The position numbers were made by a program, and so were the translations under genes. From the NCBI GenBank assembly GCA_003427395.1, contig BFEA01000309.1:1333705-1367671 (forward strand): DNA of 33,967 nucleotides. Direction: 5' to 3'. Origin of the DNA: Chara braunii (taxonomy: Eukaryota > Streptophyta > Charophyceae > Charales > Characeae). Positions 20,786 through 30,895 of the stretch are shown here, piece by piece. The notes under the pieces were generated by a model that was not told the origin of the DNA, did not search any database, and worked only from the letters and a program-made list of their open reading frames with translations. Position 1 is the first letter of the stretch. The number at the start of each line of letters is the position of its first letter.

Positions 20786-23651
20786 CTATTCGGCGGACGT
20801 GCACTCGTCGCTCTTGTCCCCCGCATCGGGACTCTCTTCAACAGATGGACTCAAATCTCGAAGTGCAGCTTCGGCATTTCGTCGAACGTTGGAAGGAATT
20901 ACAAGTCCAGTTACAAACGGTTTTGTACCTCTGGTCGGTCTCTCCCAACCAAAAGCGATTGAGTTGGCATGCTGCCATTGTGTTTGCTCAGTCATTTTCC
21001 ATCGTTTCTCCCATGCATTCTCATACAATTGTTCGAGCGACTTTGCTCTCTCATTCGGCACCCTGTATTCCACCAACACTTGATTATAATTATGCGAGTC
21101 TTTTTCAACAACCACCCGAGATACAGCTTTGCCCACCCAGACTGAAACAACGCTGGACAGATCATCGTCGGAGGGGCGAAGTATAAGAAAAGTGCCCACG
21201 TCAACATGCACGAGGGGGTCGAAACTGGTCTTCAGACGATCTTTTCTTCGTCCAACAAACAGGGGTTCCCTGCCGTCGATGTTGACATTGTGAGGAAAAG
21301 GTTGTTGATTGCTTTCAAGCAGCTGTGGTCTTGGCCAAAAACTTTCCTAAGGTTGTGAGGACAACCCGTTGGCGATGATCTCTTCGTCATGTTTAATAAC
21401 CTCCTCCCAGTAACGCAAATCTCTTTTTCTCCTACTGACATCATGAACATTGTAAGTGCACCACGTCGACCGCCTACTCTCCAACAACTCGCGGAATCGA
21501 ACAACACCATTTTTGCCAATCAAATAGTCATTTCGAGGAAGGGGTTGCACATGAGGCGGGTCAAACGACCACGAAGGACCTGCATAGCTTTCATCGGGGT
21601 TTTGATTGAACCAATAAATCGAATCTTCCTCGGGCAACCAGTTGTCGTCATCGCGAAACTCCTTGTACAACATGCTCGGATTATACCCAACCATCAAAAA
21701 TTTAAGCAAGTGTGGTTTCGAAATACCAGTAATGTCTGACGCAACGCACGGGTCTACTATACTAATCCAATCTGCCATTGTATCGAGGAAAATATATTTG
21801 AGAGGCTTTTTGTGGGATTGCTCTATGAGCTCGAAGAACTCGTCCATAGTATAAGCGTCTATGTCTTTCAATTTCTTCGAGAAAACACTGAAAGTAGCGT
21901 CAACGTCTGTATGGGTATGTCCCACCAGCATGAAACCTATTTCTACCTCTTCGAAAACTTTGAACTTAACCAATAGTGCAGCCAGCGCACATATGTACTT
22001 GTTCTTGTTTTCCCGCCAACAATTATCTGCTTGAATGCGCAAAAACCACGGCAGTGGCGTCCCACTCCCTTGAATTTCGACGAGTGTTCTCATAACACAA
22101 GTAGCGACCATGTTCGAATCGTGTTTGAAATACGGAAACCACGTATATACATATATACCAGGGTCTCTACCGTGTGCAATGACGCCTGTCAGATTCGTCT
22201 TCATCATCATTTCGTGCCTAAGTGTTTTTGAGTAGTTTGCGTGACCAAAATGGGGGATAGTTGTTTTCTTCTGATCCATGTCGTTAATGATGAGACACAA
22301 ACGTTCGTTCAGACGGACCATCGAATCAGTTTTCGCTCGACTATAGTCCAATCTGTGTTGAACTTGCCTCCTTTGGTGAACTTTCATATCCTCTCGAGCT
22401 TGTTCTCGATCTCGAGGAAGAGCAGCATATTGTATACGTTCCTTCAGTTCATGACAGACGGCGCACTTAGTGAACGTGTTAGAGTGCGCGAGGGAAACGT
22501 GGAAAAAGTGTTTCCACCATAATTTATAAAAGTTGGACTTGGACACGATAGCGAGGCCAGCGACCAGAAAGTCTAATTTTATGGACTCATAAATTGATCT
22601 GTTCGTAGAAGCAGCCAGGAGTCGAAGCTTCGGTCTGGAAACCCCACCTTCGTTAGCCACCTCATTCGGCATGCTATCCGCATGACACTCGATGGACGTT
22701 CTCATGCTGGCAAGCATGGCGACCGTTTTATTGGTTGGTCGATATCTTCCCATCAGGCCATGCTCAGAACGCACGTAACCATTGTCGAAACGCTTTTTGT
22801 AGCTGTAAAACGTATTACGCGAGACACCGAGTACATTGCAGTACGCCTTGACGCACATCGAACGTTCCAACTCCACAGAGCGGATACGTTTTTGTCCAGC
22901 CTCATTTAATGTGAAATCCTTAATACTTTTCATCCACCACTCAGCTCGCTCTACCGGACTCTTACTGTACAGTCCTTCTCTAACCTTTCACACTTCCTCA
23001 GGCGATACGTCGTAACAACATCGAGCCTTGCAATATGTCATGTTGTGTACTATACGTTCGTCTTTCGCCTGGCAGAGGTGCGGGCAAAATCTGTAGTATC
23101 GCCCTTCTCTCTGCATCACCCCTGCCAGACGCTTCCGACCCAGATTGGCTCTTAATTGGAATCGCATCATCACTTCGCACTTGCGTTGGACTCGCCCGTG
23201 CTGTGGAAAGTTCCTCCGAAGAATAGTCGGTGGCAACCAACTTCGTACTATCGGAGCTAGCGGGAAGCAAAGGTCTACTTGAAGAGGACTGTTGTCCAGA
23301 CGAGTAATCAGTGGCCACCAACTTCTCACTCTCGTCATCAGATGTTGCGAAAGAAGCACCCATTGGCACACAACTGCTGTGCGGCGAAGTTGTGGGGTGC
23401 ACCTCGTCAGGAATGTGGAACTCGATCCAGGAGGCAGACGATTCTTTGCCTGTGGACGGTGTCGCCAAATCCGTAGGCAGTTGGATGCAACATCCAAAGC
23501 TCTCACGAAAAGCGAGACTTCGTTTTCTGGGGAAAGCTGCAGTGGACTGTTGGAACGGCGAATTGTCCGAAGAGCTCGTCGGGACCAATTTTAGGTGTTG
23601 TAGCTGGTAATGCAAGTGGATGGCTTGTTCAGTTTCCATATCCCGGTTCAT
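20786..23651 (-). pseudogene. DUF7869-like protein, putative RNase H-fold transposase (copy 2)
   Basis: The minus-strand gene starts at ATG 23649-23651. First comes a Ser/Thr-rich disordered part (to about 23130) with three KLVxTxxSS repeats. A one-step frameshift near 23100 leads to a Cys-rich segment (CPHLC, CKARCC). After a TGA at 22988-22990 comes a 528-codon open stretch: a helix-turn-helix (about residues 28-48 from the ATG at 22931), CAVC, then NDMDQ (Asp 218/220), QADNCWRENKN (Asp 303) and GHTHTDVDATFS (Asp 343/345). A TAG at 21347-21349 precedes, in the same frame, a BAH- or SH3-like domain (FLILRP, VWVGKA) ending at 20786. The three acidic motifs each end a hydrophobic strand or begin a helix, as in DDE/D nucleases. 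Family identity is from memory of the ENKN and GHTHxDxD motifs; the nuclease role is inference. Introns could explain some breaks, but a coding loss is simpler. Confidence 0.7.
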
Positions 23652-23835
23652 GCGGCCGTTCGCTGAGCCGTCCTTGGCGCCGTCATGTAACCGTCGGTGC
23701 GGCGGATGCGATTCCCGTCAGCCAAATCGATTAAAGTCTCGAGTGCGGATTGAATGGATCATTCGAATTCGTTTCCACACCCTGCAAAACAGCGGAGCAA
23801 ACTGTAAGCACAATTACTAAAGAATTAAGGGCTAA

Positions 23836-23964
23836 CCCCCCCCCCCCCCCCCCCCNNNNNNNNNNNNNNNNNNNNNNNNNNNNNNNNNNNNNNNNNNNNN
23901 NNNNNNNNNNNNNNNNNNNNNNNNNNNNNNNNNNNNNNNNNNNNNCCCCCCCCCCCCCCCCCCC
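23836..23964. other. 90-base assembly gap between poly-C runs
   Basis: Twenty C (23836-23855), ninety N (23856-23945), then nineteen C (23946-23964). Reads stop in a C/G homopolymer from both sides, so the real length of the tract is unknown. Confidence 0.95.
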
Positions 23965-24779
23965 TTCCCCAGACCCGATTGCCGGCGTAGCAGCTGAATA
24001 GGGCGAGGTCGTCTGTAGGCGATTACAGCCCCTGCAACGAAATTGCCGCACATCGAAGGCGCGGTTCGACAGATGGGTGGCATGAACGATTTGATAAACC
24101 ACGACATGCGAAGTGCACCGACATCTGAATTTGGAAGAGATCGAAATCCTTTAAATGCATTAAGGGCACCCGAATTTTTCTTGCATCGACTCCGGCGTTA
24201 AGAATTGTGCCGATAGAAAAAGGAGACACCCTTCCCCCTTTTGCTTTTTATACTTTTATAGTTGGACATTGAAGTCCGTAGAAGTTGTCAAAGTCAAACC
24301 CCTTGACCTTTTTAAAGGCGTCCGTAGATGGAACTCTGCTGCTATGTCTTGGCGGTTGCTGAAGAGGGTAGGTCCCGCAACCGTCTTGGCGGTTGTTTAG
24401 CGTCGAGAGGCAAGTCCCTCAAGGCGCGTGTCAGCCGACACTTGAGTGTCGAATGAGACCCTCGACAATGCCGAGGGCCACGCGAGTATGGACAACATAT
24501 AACATGCCATCGCTTCGACTGCTTGCGAACTCATGCATGGCTAATCGTTATGAGGAAGCCTGTGTCCGGCCCACATTTATAGATGTCTACCTCTCGCTGC
24601 CTGTAAGTGGTTGGTGACATTTGGTTATGGATCGAACACCCCACGGACCAGGCGTGAACATTTGTTACTAATTTGTCGACCCATTTTTTTTTGTGTTGCC
24701 TAACTTGCGTCCAGGAGGACGTGTCCTATCATGAGTCAGACGTGCACAAGGAATGGTCTGACTGTCGTGGATCACAGAA
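23965..24779. other. No gene recognised; possible upstream region of the minus-strand gene
   Basis: CTTGGCGGTTG occurs twice within 60 bp (about 24349 and 24388), and GTCCGTAGA also occurs twice (about 24275 and 24319). Frames are short. Any promoter for the gene starting at 23651 would lie across or beyond the gap. Confidence 0.45.
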
Positions 24780-27378
24780 GTCCACCGGGATCCGAACTTG
24801 GCAGAAATCGAATCGACGGCGAACCGGTTATCAATCGGTCGTTGTGCACTGACTGTCGGCCAATTGTCATTACGAATGCAAGGCTATGAGAGGTTGGCGA
24901 TTAGACAAAACATGGCTTAATGACCCTCAGGCGACCCCCACAAACCCCGACCCACTGCACATGGATTTGGAGGCTGTGTGCTGGGACTCCAAGCCTTTGC
25001 AGCCCGCGCGGGTTTGACACCGAAGCTCCTTCGCACGCGAACGACAACAATGGCTGCCACCGTTGGCAACACTTGCATACCCCAATTAAGGCAATACACA
25101 AGGCGAGCTTGATTGCTCTACCATAGCTCTCCAACAACGAAAACACACGCGATGGACGAGGCTGCGGAAAAGGAAGGTTAGCATCCACCGGAACTCGAAA
25201 GTTCGCCATGATCCGAACGTGGTGGTTGCTGTTGGCGCCATGAACGTGTTCGCGCTCTGCCGCTGTCAGAAGAAAGGCTAGTCGTGGGCGCACCACCTCA
25301 CAAATCGTCGCAGTGCGGCCCCCAAGAGACCCCTTTAAACACCGATCCTCCCTATCGACAAAACGAGGCCGTTCGGTGTCTGAGTCACAACTACCACAGT
25401 ACGCGCTGAGCCACGACGGGCAGAATCTGTCCATGTCCGAGTCACAAGTGTCATAATCGACGCTGATTTTGACAGGTTTCGGTAGAACACCACTTGGAAC
25501 TCCAAGATCTAGGCGGTGTGCAGAAGAAAAATATAACCATGGGTGAAAGACCCCCCTTCAACCCCAACAAATCCCTATCCGTGTAATCGACAAGGCGATC
25601 TCCGACTTGTGCGCTGGCAACGTCGACACATGAGCGCGCGAACCGCAAAGCACGCCGAGGCACAAGCATGTCCGCGACTAAACTACACGTATCGCAATGA
25701 TCGCTTTTCTTGGAGGGCAACGAAGATCGACGACAGAACGGAAATGGACCCGACCACTTACACCGTCGTCAACCCCAATAAACCCCTATAAGGGAAATTC
25801 ACAAGGTGAGCACTTTTGCGCACCACCAGGCCTCCGCCAATGAAAACACATGGGAAAGTCCAAGCCGTTGAAATTGATGGTCAAATTTACGCGGAGCCTC
25901 AAAGTCCGCCGGGATCCGAACTTGGCGGGTGTCGGATCAGTAAGGAACCGGTTTTCGCACGGTCGTTGCCATTGGAAGGGAGGGTCAGCGGGTGCACACA
26001 AGGAACGCTATGTGTGGGCGCACGGAAGGAAGGCTCTGCTGCTCCGAAATGTCCGTTGGACGACAACACGCACAGAGGAAAGGGTAGCGGTGGATGCACC
26101 ACCCTACAAATCGACGCAGCGCTACCCCAAATCGACCCCTATAAACACCGATTTTCCCCATTGTCAAAGTGAGCGTGTGCGGTTTTCCAGTAACAGCCAC
26201 CAGTTGAAGAGCTCGTGCGGTGTTTCAGTCACAGCTACCAGTGGAACTCGTCCATCTCCGTGGCGCGGACAAGAAAAATGTAGAAATGGAGGAAAGACCC
26301 CCCCTGCAACCCCCATAAACCCCGAATGGTCCTGTCCATAGGGCACCCCCAATTCGCTCGGTGGCGACGTCGATGCGTGACAGCGCGAACCGTAAAGCAC
26401 GCCGAAACACGATCATGTCAGCGACAAGACTTCACGCATCGCGACTCCTGAACCCCTTGGAGGGCAACGAAGATCGACGGCAGACAGAGAACGGATCCGG
26501 CTACTGTCACCGACGGCAACCCACATAAACCCCCGCAAGGGCATTGCAGAAGGCGAGCAATTTTGCGCACTCCTAGTCCTCTCGCAATGAACTCACATGC
26601 GAAGGTCCAGGCCTCATGCGCAGATCCTCAAAGTCCGACGGGATCCGAACTTCGGTGGCGCCAGTGCAACGAGTAATAGGTTTTCGAGCGGCTGCAACTA
26701 TTGGAATGGGTGGTTAGCGGTTGCACAAAAGGTAGGCTATGCGCAGGCGCATCGCATCTCGGAATGGCTCATCGCCGCATGCAACCGACCCCCACAAACC
26801 CCGTTTATATGTGCCAGCATTGAGGATTTCCGTGGCATGCAATTTGTCCGAATCAGCGCGGGAATTCGGCCACTGCGAGGTCCGGGTCACGACGAACTTC
26901 GAGGTCTGCGTCATGTTCGCCACATCACGGGTTCCAATGGTCGTACGGATACTTTCGTTGTTGTGCCTGCTAAAGCCGGCAATGGAACCACATTTCAAGT
27001 GCCCACAGTCCTGTGATGCCTTGCGCTGCGGGCTGTGCAACCAAAATCCACATTACACCCAAACTGCAAGTGGCCACAGTCGAAGTCTGAAACGGGTGAA
27101 AACCCCACAGTTTCCAAGCGTCGATCCGAAGAGCGCGTGGGACTCAAAGTTATTTGCGGTGTGGAAAACAAAACTAGGACCATCGCTGGTGGACCCCCTT
27201 GCAACCCCAACAAACCCCGATTCGTCTAATCGACAAGACGAGCTCCGGTCCGCACGCTGCCAACGTCGACATATGAGAGCGCGAACCGCAAAGCACGCCA
27301 GGACACGGGAGTGTCAGAGACCAGATTGCACGCATGTTGATGACGACACCACCGTCGGCAACCCCCTCAAACCCCTAT

Positions 27379-27518
27379 AAGGCAATTCTCAAGGCGAGCA
27401 CATTTGCGCACCCAAAGGTTTCTCGCGACCAAAACACATGCAAAAGTTTAGGTCATTGAAAAGGGCGGTTAGATTGACGTCGAACCTCAAAGTCCGCCGA
27501 GATCCGAACTTGGCGGTC
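27379..27518 (+). repeat. Left arm of 140-bp inverted repeat
   Basis: This arm (AAGGCAATTCTCAAGGCGAG ... GGCGGTC) pairs with the reverse complement of 27661-27800 over its full length with scattered mismatches. It is also part of the third higher-order unit. Confidence 0.85.
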
Positions 27519-27660
27519 GCCAGAGTTGCGAGGAACCGGTTTCTGCGCGACAACTTGCATATTGGACGGGCTGGTCAGCGGCAAACACGACGGTGGAGCT
27601 GTTTTGAGCGCGATTGCAGAGGTCGTGCTGTTGGACGTGCGCCTTTTGCAATCCGCATGT

Positions 27661-27800
27661 GACCGCCGAGTTCGGATCCAGGCGAACGTTGAGGTTCGGC
27701 GTAAATCTAACCGCCCTTTTCAACGGCGTGGACTTTCGCATGTGTTTTGCTCGCCTACGACCTTCGGGTGCGCAAAAGTGCTCGCCTTGAGAATTGCCTT
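27661..27800 (-). repeat. Right arm of 140-bp inverted repeat
   Basis: Reverse complement of the arm at 27379-27518. A 142-bp spacer separates them, almost the same length as each arm. Confidence 0.85.
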
Positions 27801-28492
27801 TGTTAAGTACCCTCAAACAACCCCCACGAACCCCAATTATTCCCATGAACAAGGAGAGCTCGCACTCGGGCAACGGTAGGTTTTATAGTCAGGAACATGG
27901 GGTTCAACGAAATCCGCCAAGATCCGAACTTGCCCGCGGCTTCACAGAGTGACCACGAACGGGTGCCAACCGAGAAGTCCGCCCGGATCCAAACTTGACA
28001 GCGATAGGTGCATGTCGATCGAGAGCAAGACACATTTTGTTTTTGCTGCAGGCCCTGCGATAGGACTGTTTTTTGCTGCAACACCAAGCGAAGGCCAGTC
28101 ATATGGGACCCAAAAAAATCCAATGTACTCATGACCCCCAAAAGACCCCTATAAACCGTCACTAATTTCCGTCTGAGCATGTGATTACATGGCAAGAAGC
28201 GAAATTCGGATCACACGGCGAGTCGCGAGTGATTACCTAGCGAAAACGGAAGTTCGGATCCCGGCGAAGTACAACAATCAATGACATGCGGTGTGCTCTC
28301 ATGGGCACGTGCTCTCCTCACGGCCTTACGACGGCGACGCAATGACACTTTCCGGCAGCAGAGAGAAGTTTCACTGTGGAGGCCGCATTGTTCGTTATTT
28401 AACGAGGCCATCGTTTCGTGTTAAGGTTCTGGCCACGAGACAAGCGGCGCTCACGCCGAAGAAACGACATCATCATCGCAGCGAGCAGTGGT

Positions 28493-28686
28493 GTCGTTCT
28501 CCATCGCGCACACACAGCGTGTGCATTCTTCGTCCGGGAGCCCACGGGTGTCGCGCGCACAGTTTTGGCGCTGGTCGTACGGAATGCGTTATCGCGTCGC
28601 TCACGACCAGCGCTAGGAGCCGGCGCTCAACATCCGTGGGCTCTCAGATGGATCACGTGCACGCCGTGTGCGCGAAATGGAGACGA
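28493..28686. repeat. Imperfect inverted repeat with about 90-bp arms
   Basis: GTCGT-CTCCAT, CGCGCACAC, GCGTG, GAGCCCACGG-TGT and GCGCTGGTCGT occur in order on the plus strand from 28493 and again in order on the minus strand from 28686. The arms nearly meet at 28590. It could be a foldback or MITE-like element or a long hairpin transcript. Confidence 0.65.
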
Positions 28687-28992
28687 CACGAGCTCTCCGG
28701 GGATTGACGTCGCAGTCTCTTCGGGGAGAGCATCACAAGTTTTGTGGCGCGGACCTGAACACGGCACGACGAGTCGACGACCTCCTTCCGTTGATGAATA
28801 CCATCCCTTTCACGCGCCCGCCAACGACAGCGCAAGAGGCATCCACTTCACGCCACGTGGATGATCGACATCCTTCGCACGAGGGTTACCGCGCGATGCT
28901 TAACACCGACCTTGGTCGCGCGCAGCCCATGTGGAACCCGCTTATCGTCGACCACACCCGCCGGGACGGCTGTCTCTCGTGCTCGCGCAGTT

Positions 28993-29063
28993 GGCCCTGC
29001 GACGGATTCGAACCATCAGTCTTGGATTTCCAGTCCAATACATCACCATCATGTTACCCAGCC
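28993..29063 (-). pseudogene. tRNA-Cys-like sequence (anticodon loop reads GGA)
   Basis: On the minus strand the 71 nt fold as a cloverleaf. There is a D arm ACAT/ATGT with loop GATGGTG, an anticodon arm TTGGA/TCCAA with loop CTGGAAA, a 4-nt variable loop, and a T arm GATGG/CCGTC with TTCGAAT. The acceptor stem (GGCTGGG with GCAGGGC) pairs poorly. The GGCTnGGTAACAT opening recalls bacterial or mitochondrial-type tRNA-Cys. The anticodon GGA would be Ser, but the lack of a long variable arm argues against tRNA-Ser. It is probably a derived, non-functional copy. Confidence 0.6.
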
Positions 29064-29556
29064 TTTGATTTGATTGATGACAAAAAGAAAGGTGCGAAGC
29101 AAAGGTATTTTTTCCAATTATCAAAAAAGCGAATTCGTGTTTCACTCATCCACATGGGAGTGTTTCACAATGTTCAGTGTGGCAACAAGTGGAACAAGCA
29201 ACAACCCTGTTTAAATCATTTTGTAAAATTCGTGTAGTTGCGGCAAAACACAAATGCCGCAAAACAGGAACGCAATGGAGTGACAAGTCGTCTGGTCGAT
29301 CGCGAGGAACGAACGAGTGAGAATAATAGGATACACAGAAACCATGTGCCCCAGTGCCAACCCCAGCAGGAATCATGGGGTCGATCTCGAGGAACGAAAG
29401 AGTGAGAAGAAAAGGAAACACAGAAACCATGTGCCCCAATGTCATCGACAACCGTTCCCAGCACGTGCAACACGTGGCACGACGCGGCGGCTGTCATGCG
29501 CCGGCATGCATGTGTCACGATGCCAACCCCAACGCGACGACTGTCTCTCCTGCTCG

Positions 29557-29627
29557 CGCCCCGCGATGGATTCGAACCATTAGTCGTGGTTTTGCAGTCC
29601 TATACATCACCTGTATGTTCACTAGCC
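29557..29627 (-). pseudogene. tRNA-Cys-like sequence (anticodon GCA)
   Basis: Second 71-nt copy, exactly 564 bp from the first. D arm ACAT/ATGT, loop CTGCAAA with anticodon GCA (Cys), and T loop TTCGAAT are kept; the anticodon stem and acceptor stem are mismatched. The GCA anticodon supports a tRNA-Cys origin for both. Confidence 0.6.
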
Positions 29628-29965
29628 TTCGATTTGATTGTTGAGAAAACGAAAGGTGCGAAGCAAGTGTTTCACAATATTAAGTATGGCAACAAGTGGA
29701 ATAAGCAACAACCATGTTTAAATCATTATGTTAAATTCGTGCATTTGCGGCAAAACAGGAATGCCGCGAAACAGGAATGCAACGGAGTCACAAGTCGCCT
29801 GGTCGATCGCGAGGAACGAACGAGTGAGAAGAAAAGGAAACACAGAAACCATGTGCCCCAATGTCATCGACAGTCGTTCCCACCACTTGCGACACGTGGC
29901 ATGTCGCGGCGGATGTCATGCGCCGGCAAGCATGTGCCGCAATGCCAGCCCCAGCAGTTGTAGAC

Positions 29966-30895
29966 GATGGTTGACACGTGGGCAGGCAGAACACCACTCT
30001 ACCTTTAAGGGTTGGCGCACCTCTTTGACAAGGGGAAAGCGCACTCGATGGCGAACACAGGCTGACGCAGAACACAAAGACGGGGTGTCGAAGCTCCGTC
30101 AACTCCAGTACATGAGCGGTCGGAAGGACGGGAAGGAGACGACGATGAGAGAAAACCCAGACGCCCACGCTAGCAGGCACGTGGCATGACAGCCGAGGAG
30201 TGTAAGCGATGGAGGACGTCGACGACGTGACGTCGCACGTGAATGCGCTCATCAGGCAGGAGATGCAAATGGGCTGCACTAGACCCCAAGCATCCAATGC
30301 CCGGCGCAAACTGTCGTTGTACCCCACGAAAAGATCCCTCTGCGCGCCAATTGGCACTCACTTCATGCGAGAAGTCAAACGTTGGCCGTCCGATCTGCAA
30401 ATCGGACGGTCAGACGGCGACTTCACTATGTACGCTGGCGCAGCCCCCGCCCCCCCGCCCCCCCGCCATCGATCTCCGAAAAATACAAACCGTCCCCGCG
30501 CGCTGCCCGAAACCACCTCTCCGGTTTGCTAAGCGACCGGGCCCAGCGAACGCGAGGAAACGTTTGTACGGGGCCAGTCCCAACGACCATTTTTTTCATA
30601 ACGTCCGCACTGGGCCCCCCTCGCAGGAATTTCGACATCGATCCACCGCACGATGCGTGAATCCAATAGTCGTGCGGCGACGCAGGGAACCCTCACGCAA
30701 CGCCAAAAGGGAAGACCCCAGGAAGACCTGAAATCCGCGCGCCTACAAATCCGAGCGGCGCCCGTGGAAATCACGCCGCATTCTGCGATTTTGTTGGGGA
30801 GATGCTGTCGGGCGGACTTCTCGCACTGCCACTGTTGTAAACGCCAGCGCCCCATGCAGTTGGAGCGCCATAGAGGGTCAAGGCCGTGACAGGGC
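29966..30895. other. No gene recognised; contains a C-rich run
   Basis: GC-rich, with overlapping spurious frames on both strands. CCCCCGCCCCCCCGCCCCCC lies at about 30445-30468. An 8-bp word near 30387 (CCGTCCGA) recurs inverted 20 bases on (TCGGACGG), giving a small hairpin. Confidence 0.45.

Larger units (their letters stand above)
24780..28260. repeat. Higher-order tandem repeat, 0.73-0.9-kb units
   Basis: Three anchors recur in the same order. GATCCGAACTT (after AGTCCGCCGG) is at 24789, 25913, 26642 and 27501. AACCGCAAAGCACGCC is at 25641, 26388 and 27284. AAACCCCTATAAGG or a variant is at about 25780, 26526 and 27370. Neighbour spacings within the last three units are 729-859, 747-896 and 745-843 bp. 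Further partial copies, some inverted, lie near 25190, 27660, 27910, 27985, 28205 and 28255. All frames here are spurious, with no conserved protein across units. Recurrent CAACCCCNATAAACCCC words punctuate each unit. Confidence 0.8.
28960..29965. repeat. Direct duplication of a tRNA-like-headed block
   Basis: Block 1 (about 28960-29530) and block 2 (about 29530-29965) share in order the tRNA-like head, GGTGCGAAGCAA, TTTCACAAT, AAGCAACAACC.TGTTTAAA, AATGCCGC.AAACAGGAA, GTCGATCGCGAGGAACGAA, CACAGAAACCATGTGCCCCA and GTCATCGACA...CGTTCCCA. Block 1 has about 56 extra bases after the head and an internal 85-bp duplication of the GTCGATC part (29295 and 29380). Confidence 0.85.

Noticed and set aside
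21330-21370. Intron explaining the TAG at 21347
   Set aside because: CCTTAG|G looks like an acceptor, but the nearest GT donor in the right place gives an intron of only about 19 nt. A more distant donor cannot be excluded.
20786-23651. Reassigned stop codon (TAG read as an amino acid)
   Set aside because: Lesions include TGA, TAA and frameshifts as well as TAG, and terminal stops use TAG too; ordinary decay explains them.
26739-27380. 213-codon ORF in the higher-order repeat
   Set aside because: The frame is not conserved between repeat units, so it is chance.
24780-28260. Telomere-like AAACCCC words
   Set aside because: They occur once or twice per long unit, not as a tandem telomeric run.
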